Shown in pieces: positions 34,082 to 40,301 of a DNA stretch of 64,000 bases. The position numbers and the translations under genes were made by a program. Under the pieces are notes generated by a model. The model was not told the origin of the DNA, ran no database searches, and saw nothing but the letters and a program-made list of their open reading frames with translations. Numbering within the stretch: the first letter of the stretch is position 1; every line of letters starts with the position of its first letter. The DNA lies in NCBI RefSeq assembly GCF_014656295.1, contig NZ_BNCD01000018.1, forward strand, positions 1 through 64,000. The letters run 5' to 3'. The DNA comes from Streptomyces sulfonofaciens. GTDB lineage: Bacteria > Actinomycetota > Actinomycetes > Streptomycetales > Streptomycetaceae.

Positions 34082-34642
34082 ATGGACGCATGCAGCACGC
34101 GAGCCGCGCAACCGAGGAAGCGGGCCGCGATGGCCGCCGTGAACAGGACGGCTGACCCGTGCGAAGAAGACCGGGGAGAAGCAGTTCGGCGCGGGGCAGG
34201 GCAGCGCGGAGCGGCGCCGTGTGGGCAGGCCCCGCCGGACGGGCCGTCACGCCCCGCATCGGCTCAGAAGGACCGGAGGAACTGGAAGAACTGGACGGAC
34301 AGGAAGGACCGGAAGAGCCGGAAGATCTGGAAGGGCCGGAACGGCTGGGAGGGCTGGGAGGGCCGGGAGGACCAAAGGCGACGTCCCACCATCGGTGTCG
34401 GTGTCGGTGTCGGTGTCGGTGCGGGTGCGGGTGCGGGCTGCCGCCGTACCGCCCGACTGTTCCGCAGGGTCGTCGCCGATCGTCCGGCAGCGCGGGACGC
34501 CGGGATGGTCACGGCCGAGTACGCGATGGGCATGATCGCGGCAGTCGGGCTGGCCGTGGTGCTGTACAAGGTGCTGAACAGCCCCGCGGTGCGAGGGATG
34601 CTCCAGGGCATGGTGGGACAGGCGTTCGATGTCCAGTTCTGA
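34082..34642 (+). CDS. Flp-type prepilin (DUF4244) with long repetitive leader
   Basis: A 186-residue protein whose last 45 residues are a DUF4244/Flp-like pilin. G141 precedes MVTAEYAMGMIAAVGLAVVL. A Gly followed by four residues and then Glu-Tyr is the classic Flp prepilin cleavage site, so a mature pilin of about 45 residues (M142-F186) is predicted. The leader of 141 residues is far longer than usual (typically under 60) and contains repeats such as DRKDRKSRK, GWEGWEGRE and alternating Gly-Val/Gly-Ala (GVGVGVGVGAGAGAG). ATG 34082 follows GGGGGA; initiation further downstream would shorten the leader. It overlaps the tadE start by 14 bp. Confidence 0.85.
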   Translation: MDACSTRAAQPRKRAAMAAVNRTADPCEEDRGEAVRRGAGQRGAAPCGQAPPDGPSRPASAQKDRRNWKNWTDRKDRKSRKIWKGRNGWEGWEGREDQRRRPTIGVGVGVGVGAGAGAGCRRTARLFRRVVADRPAARDAGMVTAEYAMGMIAAVGLAVVLYKVLNSPAVRGMLQGMVGQAFDVQF

Positions 34643-35177
34643 GGGTGCCGAGGAGCGCCCGGACCGGGCCCGGGGCGCGCAGCGTGCTCGCTGCGGCCCC
34701 GGCCCGCGGTCCGGCGGTCGTCCCCGCGCCCTGCGCGGCCCCGACGGCGGCTTCGTGACCGCGGAGGCGGCGGTGGTGCTGCCTGCGCTGGTCCTTTTCG
34801 CGATGGGTCTGGTCTGGGCGCTGCTGGCCGCGGCCGCTCAGATCCAGTGTGTGGACGCGGCCAGAGCCGGGGCCCGCGTGGCCGCCCGCCAGGACCCGGA
34901 CACCGCGGCGGTTGCCGCCGCCGAACAGGCGGCACCCGAAGGCGCCCGGGTCACACTGCGCCGCGAGGGTGACCTGGTGCGCGTACGGGTGGAGGCCGAC
35001 GCCCCGGGGCTCGGCACGCTCGCGCTCCACCTCCGCCAGGAGGCCGTGGCACTGGCCGAGGAGACGGCGACGGCGACAACCACCGGGAGCACGACAACCA
35101 CCGGGGCCATCGGGACCACCGCGACCACCGGGGCCATCGGGACCACCGCGACCACCGCGGGGAGGGGCCCGGCATGA
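34629..35177 (+). CDS. TadE-family minor pilin
   Basis: A 182-residue protein. After a basic leader of 41 residues, GGFVTAEAAVVLPALVLFAMGL gives a pseudopilin-type site (G41, then FVTA and E46) and the single TadE membrane helix. The soluble part continues to about residue 145. The final 35 residues are a Thr/Gly/Ala/Ile repeat encoded by a 27-bp tandem duplication (about 35101-35155). It is a minor pilin of the Tad system. Its stop overlaps the next gene start by 4 bp. Confidence 0.88.
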   Translation: MSSSEGAEERPDRARGAQRARCGPGPRSGGRPRALRGPDGGFVTAEAAVVLPALVLFAMGLVWALLAAAAQIQCVDAARAGARVAARQDPDTAAVAAAEQAAPEGARVTLRREGDLVRVRVEADAPGLGTLALHLRQEAVALAEETATATTTGSTTTTGAIGTTATTGAIGTTATTAGRGPA

Positions 35178-38100
35178 CACGCCGAAGCCTGGGCCGGGCC
35201 GACCCCGCAGCCGAAGGGCCGTACCGGCGAGGTGACCCCGCCGCCATGAGCGACCGTGGCTCTGCCACCGTGCTGAGTGTCGTGACGATCACGGTGCTGG
35301 TCGGGGTGTTCGGAGCACTGCTCGGTATGTCGCAGGCGGTCCTGGCCAGGCACCGGGCGGGCGGCGCGGCCGATCTCGCGGCGCTCGCCGCCGCCGACCA
35401 CTGGAGCGAGGGGCCCGTGGCGGCCTGTGCCGAGGCCGTTCGGGTGGCCGAGGCCCAGAGGGCCCGGCTCGTGCGGTGCGCCCTGCTCGGTGACGTCTCG
35501 GACGTCACCGCCACGGCGGTCGTCGGCCTCTTCAGCCCCGAGGAACGCTCCCGCGCCGGCCCGGCGGCCCAGGTCCCACCGGAGCCCTTCCTGCCACCAC
35601 CGCTCCCATCGGAGCCGAGCACCCCACCCGACCCAGCGAGTATCCCGTCGCACCCGGGCACGTCTTCGCAGCCGGACACGTCTCCGCACCCGGACACGTC
35701 TCCGCAGCCGCACACGTCTCCGCGCCCAGGCGCGTCACCGCACCCGAGCGGAGTCTCAGGCGTCGCGCGGCGCGGTGGCCTCGCTCGGGCGGTCGTCCCG
35801 AGCGCCGTCGGCGGGCGCGGGCAGGGCACCGTCATGACGGTCCGGGCCCCCGTCCGGGCGTGGGTCGCCGCTCCCGGTCTGCTCGGCGCCCCGGAGCAGC
35901 ACGGTCAGCAGCCGAACCGCACCCCGCTTGTGCAGGGGATCGTTGCCGTTGCCGCACTTGGGGGACTGGATGCAGGAGGGGCAGCCCGCTTCGCACTCGC
36001 AGGAGGCGATGGCCTCGCGGGTGGCGGTGAGCCACTCGCGGGCCGTGTGGAAGGCGCGCTCGGCGAAGCCCGCGCCGCCGGGATGGCCGTCGTAGACGAA
36101 GACGGTGGGCAGCAGGGTGTCGGGGTGCAGTGGGACGGAGACACCGCCGATGTCCCAGCGGTCGCAGGTGGCGAACAGCGGCAGTATGCCGATCGACGCG
36201 TGCTCGGCGGCGTGCAGCGCACCGCCCAGTTGCTCGGGGTTGATGCGGGCGGCGTCCAGTTGGTCGTCGGTGACCGTCCACCAGACGGCACGCGTGCGCA
36301 GCGTGCGGGGCGGCAGGTCGAGCTTGGTCTCGCCCAGCACCTCGCCGGTGATGAGCCGGCGGCGCAGGAAGGAGACGACCTGGTTGGTGACCTCCACGGA
36401 GCCGTAGCACAGCCGGCCGTCGCCCCAGGGCACCTCGGTCTCGGTGTCGAGGATGGAGATCGCCGTGGTGTCCCGGGCCATGGTCGTGTACGGCGGGTCG
36501 GCTCGTTCGACCAGCGCGGCCCCTGCATCGAGGTCCAGCTCCCTGACGACGTACGTACGGCCCTGGTGGAGGTGGACCGCGCCGTCGTGCACCGCGGTGT
36601 GGGCGGCCGAGGCGTCCACGGTGCCGAGCAGCCGTCCCGTGCCGGCCTCCACGACCTGCACCGGGTCGCCGCTCTCGCCGCGGATGCCGGTGAGGTCGGC
36701 GGCCCGCTCCCGGCGCGTCCAGTGCCAGGCTCTGGTACGGCGGCGCAGCAGCTTCGCGGCCTCCAGTTGCGGCAGCAGCTCGGCCGCGGCGGGTCCGAAG
36801 AGCGGCAGGTCCTCGTCCGTGAGCGGAAGCTCCTCGGCGGCTGCGCACAGGTGCGGGGCGAGCACGTACGGGTTGTCGGGGTCGAGCACCGTGGATTCCA
36901 CCGGCTGGCGGAACACCGCCTCCGGGTGGTGTACGAGATAGGTGTCCAGCGGGTCGTCCCTCGCGACCAGGACGGCCAGCGCGCCCTGCCCCGAGCGGCC
37001 CGCCCGGCCCGCCTGCTGCCACAGCGAGGCCCGGGTGCCGGGATAGCCCGCGATCAGGACCGAGTCCAGGCCGGAGACGTCGACGCCGAGTTCCAGGGCG
37101 GTGGTGGCGGCGAGGCCGAGGAGTTCGCCGGTGTGCAGTGCGCGTTCGAGGGCCCGTCGCTCCTCGGGGAGGTAGCCGCCGCGGTAGGCGGCCACCTGCG
37201 GGACCAGCGAGCGGTCCACCTCGGCGAGCCGCTCCTGGGTGATCACCGAGATCAGCTCGGCAGCACGCCGCGACCGGACGAAGGCGACCGTGCGCACGCC
37301 CTGGACGACCAGGTCGGTCAGCAGGTCAGCGGTCTCGGCGGTGGCGGAGCGGCGGACCGGCGCACCCTTCTCGCCGTGCAGTTCCGTGAGCGGTGGCTCC
37401 CAGAGGGCGAAGAGCAGCTCGCCGCGCGGGGAGGCGTCGTCGCTGATCTCGCGTACCGGCACCCCGGTCAGCCGGCCGGCGGCCACGGCAGGCTCCGCGG
37501 CGGTGGCGGAGGCGAGCAGGAAGACCGGCGACGAGCCGTAGCGGGCACAGAGCCTGCGCAGCCGGCGCAGCACCTGGGCGACGTGCGAACCGAACACCCC
37601 GCGATAGGTGTGGCACTCGTCGATGACGACGTAGCGCAGCGCGCGCAGAAAGGACGACCAGCGCGGATGGGACGGAAGTATGCCCCGGTGCAGCATGTCG
37701 GGGTTGGTCAGCACATACGTGGCGTACTGGCGCACCCACTCGCGCTCCTCGAAGGCGGTGTCCCCGTCGTAGACGGCCGGTCGCACCGCGTTGCCCAGCG
37801 GCTCGGCGAACTCCTTCACCACCCGGCACTGGTCTGCTCCGAGTGCCTTGGTGGGAGCGAGGTAGAGGGCGGTCGCGCCCCGCCCGTTCGGTGCTTCGGA
37901 TCCGTCCAGCAGGGTACTGAGCACCGGTACGAGATAGGCGAGGGACTTCCCGGAGGCGGTGCCCGTGGAGACGACGACCGACTCGCCGTCGAGCGCGTGT
38001 TCGGCCGCGAGCGCCTGATGGGCCCAGGGGTGCTCGATTCCTGCGCCTTCCACAGCGCGGATGATCTCCGGTCGGATACGGTCGGGCCAGACGGCATGGC

Positions 38101-38314
38101 GTCCCGCACGCGGGGGCAAGTGCTCCGTATGGGTGATGCGCGAAGCCCGGTCCCGCCCCGGGGCCAGACGGTCCAGGACCGTCTGCGGGGAGGGCCGAGC
38201 TGCGGTGTCCGCCGGGGATCTTTCGGGACGGTGATTCTTGGCCATCGGCATCGAGTGTGTCACCGGCACGGCGGACAATGGCCCCAAGGCGTCGTGCACG
38301 TCTGTCGTAAGTGA
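35174..38314 (+). CDS. TadE-like (helicase/secretion neighbourhood) protein; C-terminal stop lost
   Basis: Only the first about 125 codons are recognisable: MSDRGSATVLSVVTITVLVGVFGALLG (split here: leader, pilin-like Gly-Ser-Ala-Thr and one membrane helix), LARHRAGGAADLAALAAADHW and a Cys pair, as in the short TadE-like proteins that sit between tad genes and a helicase. Those are normally about 120-150 residues. Here no stop follows: the frame runs through a Pro/Ser/Thr/His repeat (35640-35745, 15-bp period with CCGGACACG) and then stays open antisense to the whole helicase gene until 38314. Everything after about 35755 is probably not meaningful protein. A lost stop or a frameshift caused by the repeat is likely. 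Confidence 0.6.
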   Translation: MTRRSLGRADPAAEGPYRRGDPAAMSDRGSATVLSVVTITVLVGVFGALLGMSQAVLARHRAGGAADLAALAAADHWSEGPVAACAEAVRVAEAQRARLVRCALLGDVSDVTATAVVGLFSPEERSRAGPAAQVPPEPFLPPPLPSEPSTPPDPASIPSHPGTSSQPDTSPHPDTSPQPHTSPRPGASPHPSGVSGVARRGGLARAVVPSAVGGRGQGTVMTVRAPVRAWVAAPGLLGAPEQHGQQPNRTPLVQGIVAVAALGGLDAGGAARFALAGGDGLAGGGEPLAGRVEGALGEARAAGMAVVDEDGGQQGVGVQWDGDTADVPAVAGGEQRQYADRRVLGGVQRTAQLLGVDAGGVQLVVGDRPPDGTRAQRAGRQVELGLAQHLAGDEPAAQEGDDLVGDLHGAVAQPAVAPGHLGLGVEDGDRRGVPGHGRVRRVGSFDQRGPCIEVQLPDDVRTALVEVDRAVVHRGVGGRGVHGAEQPSRAGLHDLHRVAALAADAGEVGGPLPARPVPGSGTAAQQLRGLQLRQQLGRGGSEERQVLVRERKLLGGCAQVRGEHVRVVGVEHRGFHRLAEHRLRVVYEIGVQRVVPRDQDGQRALPRAARPARLLPQRGPGAGIARDQDRVQAGDVDAEFQGGGGGEAEEFAGVQCAFEGPSLLGEVAAAVGGHLRDQRAVHLGEPLLGDHRDQLGSTPRPDEGDRAHALDDQVGQQVSGLGGGGAADRRTLLAVQFRERWLPEGEEQLAARGGVVADLAYRHPGQPAGGHGRLRGGGGGEQEDRRRAVAGTEPAQPAQHLGDVRTEHPAIGVALVDDDVAQRAQKGRPARMGRKYAPVQHVGVGQHIRGVLAHPLALLEGGVPVVDGRSHRVAQRLGELLHHPALVCSECLGGSEVEGGRAPPVRCFGSVQQGTEHRYEIGEGLPGGGARGDDDRLAVERVFGRERLMGPGVLDSCAFHSADDLRSDTVGPDGMASRTRGQVLRMGDARSPVPPRGQTVQDRLRGGPSCGVRRGSFGTVILGHRHRVCHRHGGQWPQGVVHVCRK
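35756..38299 (-). CDS. DEAD/DEAH-box helicase with DUF1998 domain (YprA/MrfA-like)
   Basis: An 847-residue superfamily 2 helicase. Walker A STGTASGKS is near residue 110, Walker B is VIDECHTYRG (DECH), motif III LLASATAA, and motif VI QQAGRAGRSGQG. The C-terminal DUF1998 domain has four cysteines (CECEAGCPSC and CG, near 778-792) likely to bind a metal. B. subtilis MrfA, of this architecture, works with the nuclease MrfB in mitomycin-lesion repair; no MrfB is evident here. The start is unsettled: GTG 38299 is used, but ATG 38251 or 38245 (MAKNHRP) are alternatives, and upstream sequence suggests a one-base deletion in the original N-terminus. It is convergent with the Tad cluster. Confidence 0.92.
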   Translation of the reverse strand: MHDALGPLSAVPVTHSMPMAKNHRPERSPADTAARPSPQTVLDRLAPGRDRASRITHTEHLPPRAGRHAVWPDRIRPEIIRAVEGAGIEHPWAHQALAAEHALDGESVVVSTGTASGKSLAYLVPVLSTLLDGSEAPNGRGATALYLAPTKALGADQCRVVKEFAEPLGNAVRPAVYDGDTAFEEREWVRQYATYVLTNPDMLHRGILPSHPRWSSFLRALRYVVIDECHTYRGVFGSHVAQVLRRLRRLCARYGSSPVFLLASATAAEPAVAAGRLTGVPVREISDDASPRGELLFALWEPPLTELHGEKGAPVRRSATAETADLLTDLVVQGVRTVAFVRSRRAAELISVITQERLAEVDRSLVPQVAAYRGGYLPEERRALERALHTGELLGLAATTALELGVDVSGLDSVLIAGYPGTRASLWQQAGRAGRSGQGALAVLVARDDPLDTYLVHHPEAVFRQPVESTVLDPDNPYVLAPHLCAAAEELPLTDEDLPLFGPAAAELLPQLEAAKLLRRRTRAWHWTRRERAADLTGIRGESGDPVQVVEAGTGRLLGTVDASAAHTAVHDGAVHLHQGRTYVVRELDLDAGAALVERADPPYTTMARDTTAISILDTETEVPWGDGRLCYGSVEVTNQVVSFLRRRLITGEVLGETKLDLPPRTLRTRAVWWTVTDDQLDAARINPEQLGGALHAAEHASIGILPLFATCDRWDIGGVSVPLHPDTLLPTVFVYDGHPGGAGFAERAFHTAREWLTATREAIASCECEAGCPSCIQSPKCGNGNDPLHKRGAVRLLTVLLRGAEQTGSGDPRPDGGPDRHDGALPAPADGARDDRPSEATAPRDA

Positions 38315-38405
38315 TTGAATGCCATCGCGGCTGGCGATCCGTCCCGGGGTTCAAGCCGAGGTGTCCCTAGGGATGACCGCTCGATAGCAAGGTGCTGGAG
38401 GATCC

Positions 38406-38747
38406 GTGGACCTGTCCCTGTCGACCCGTACTGTCGGCGACCGTACGGTCGTCGAGGTCGGTGGCGAAATTGATGTGTACACCGCGCCCAAGCTGCGAGA
38501 GCAGTTGGTCGAGCTCGTGAACGACGGCAACTTCCACCTGGTCGTCGACATGGAGGGCGTGGACTTCCTCGACTCCACCGGGCTTGGCGTACTGGTGGGT
38601 GGCCTGAAGCGCGTGCGCGCGCACGAGGGCTCGCTGCGCCTGGTCTGCAACCAGGAGCGCATTCTCAAGATCTTCCGTATCACCGGCCTGACGAAGGTGT
38701 TCCCCATCCACACCTCGGTCGAGGAAGCGGTCGCGGCCACCGACTGA
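38406..38747 (+). CDS. bldG: Anti-sigma factor antagonist BldG
   Basis: A 113-residue STAS-domain protein. It has the family core VVEVGGEIDVYTAPKLREQ and the phosphorylation site in FLDSTGLGVLVG (the Ser of DSTG). Sequence and neighbours match S. coelicolor BldG (SCO3549), required for aerial hyphae and antibiotic formation, which is controlled by phosphorylation and binds anti-sigma factors such as the product of the next gene. The GTG at 38406 has GGAGG 5-6 bp upstream. Divergent from the helicase gene. Confidence 0.96.
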   Translation: MDLSLSTRTVGDRTVVEVGGEIDVYTAPKLREQLVELVNDGNFHLVVDMEGVDFLDSTGLGVLVGGLKRVRAHEGSLRLVCNQERILKIFRITGLTKVFPIHTSVEEAVAATD

Positions 38748-38843
38748 GCCGGTCCCCGGGCTCCGGGCCCGGGGTGTTCACCCAGCGGGGGGTCTGGGCC
38801 CCGGCCCGGCCCCCGCAAGCACGCGTATGCCAAAGGGGGATGC

Positions 38844-39269
38844 ATGGCCACCGTCGAACTCCGCTTCAGCGCGCTGCCCGAGCACGTCAGGACCGCTCGT
38901 CTGGTGGCGGCGGCAGTGGCGCGCAGGTCGGGGGTCGAAGAGGCCGTGCTCGACGAGGTGCGGCTCGCCGTGGGCGAGGCCTGCACCCGTGCCGTCGGTC
39001 TGCACCAGACCAGCGGCGTCTCGGCGCCGGTGCGGGTGCTGCTGATCGAGGAGGAGAAGCAGTTCTCCATCGAGGTCGGTGACGAGGCACCGCGCTCGGC
39101 GGCCGGCGCCCTCGCGGGCGGCGGTGACGAGATGGACGCGGAGAGCGAGGACGAGATGGGCCTCGCCGTCATCAGCGGCCTCGTCGACGACGTCGAGGTC
39201 AGCGCCGACGAACACGGCGGCCACATCCGGATGAGCTGGCCGACCCCGCCGACGGCCCTGCTGCCCTGA
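38844..39269 (+). CDS. Anti-sigma factor, RsbW-like ATP-binding protein (BldG partner)
   Basis: A 141-residue GHKL kinase-fold protein. The N box is in EEAVLDEVRLAVGEACTRAV; the G1-like region DEMGLAVISGLVDDVEV follows. An acidic/Gly loop (AAGALAGGGDEMDAESEDE) lies between. It corresponds to the anti-sigma gene directly after bldG in S. coelicolor (SCO3548), which can phosphorylate or bind BldG. The 96-bp gap to bldG and same direction suggest an operon. The sigma factor it holds is not in the window. Confidence 0.92.
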   Translation: MATVELRFSALPEHVRTARLVAAAVARRSGVEEAVLDEVRLAVGEACTRAVGLHQTSGVSAPVRVLLIEEEKQFSIEVGDEAPRSAAGALAGGGDEMDAESEDEMGLAVISGLVDDVEVSADEHGGHIRMSWPTPPTALLP

Positions 39270-39979
39270 GCTGAATCCTCGGACCGTCCTGAGGCGGGTT
39301 CTCGGACCGCCCTGAGCCGGATGCCCGGCCCGGTCGCGCTCGGCAGGTCGGGCCGAGAAGACCGGTTCGGGATCGGCGCCACCGCCCTCCGCGTGTGCCG
39401 CATCCTCCCTGTGCCTCTGTATGCGCCCTGCGCGCCCTAGAGGGGCCCGCGGAAGCTGCCCGTGCGCCCCGGATGCCCCGGATGCCCCGGGTGTCCGTGC
39501 GGGCCGCAGAAGCCCGTGCGGCCCGCACGGGCACCCAGGGCGCACGTGCGGCCCCGCAGCCGCCCGCGGCCCGGCGCCTGAAGGCCGCCCGCGTATGCCG
39601 GGTCCCCGTGCACCCCGCATACGCACACCGGTGCACCCGCGCACTCCCGTACCCGCGCACCCGGGTAGGCGCGCACTTCCGAAGTCGGCCAACTTGCAGC
39701 GCCCACCCCTCATCGCGCGCCGACGTCCCAGCGACCCCACCGGTCGGGCAGCACGCACCCGTTCCTCCTGCCTCAGCGGAGTCCCGTCCGCATCCGGGCC
39801 CGTGTCTGCTGCGTCCTCCGCCCAGCCGCGGGGCCCGCGGGCCGTCGAGGGGCACGCGGCACCCGTTGTACCGACGCCACCGCGCACCGGCGAGGGCGCC
39901 GGCCCCGTGCCGGCCCGCGCGGGCCGGGTGCCGGCAGAAACGGTCGGGAAAACCGCGCGGCGCCGCTGCGAACAGGGCG
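39270..39979. other. Long intergenic GC-rich low-complexity tract
   Basis: About 710 bp with no recognisable gene. From 39440 to 39680 it contains degenerate GCCCCGGATGCCC, CGCACCC and CCGTGCGG repeats that translate in several frames only into Pro/Ala/Arg-rich sequence. No perfect hairpin terminator for the bldG operon was found. Confidence 0.5.
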
Positions 39980-40301
39980 GGTTCCATTTACTCCGAACGC
40001 CCTCCGCATCCCGCCCCGCACATTATCGATCAATTCACTGATCATTTCTCGGATCATCGTGGTAAAGAATCTGCTGATCGTTTATCCGGGTATTGTGGCG
40101 ATGGATCAAGTGATTGTCGATCATTAAGTTCGGGTCAATGCCTCAAAGGCGTTACACCTTTCGTGTGCGGGCCGTTCGCGGCGATCATTTGCGGGGTCTC
40201 AGGTGTGCGCCAATTTCGATTGCAGCCCACTGTTTGGATCTGGATCTGCTCCCTACAATCCGTCCACATCTTGAGCTCAGCCCAAGCGTCAAGGAGGACG
40301 A
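39980..40301 (+). promoter_or_regulatory. AT-rich island upstream of hppA with clustered GATC motifs
   Basis: GC content drops sharply here compared with the rest of the window. Six GATC sites lie within 96 bp (40028, 40040, 40052, 40077, 40104, 40119), several as TGATCA or GGATCA. Stretches such as TTATCGATCAATTCACTG and AAAGAATCTGCTGATCG are exceptional for this genome. It is the presumed promoter and regulatory region of hppA; GGAGG just before ATG 40302 is its ribosome site. Which factor binds is unknown. Confidence 0.55.
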
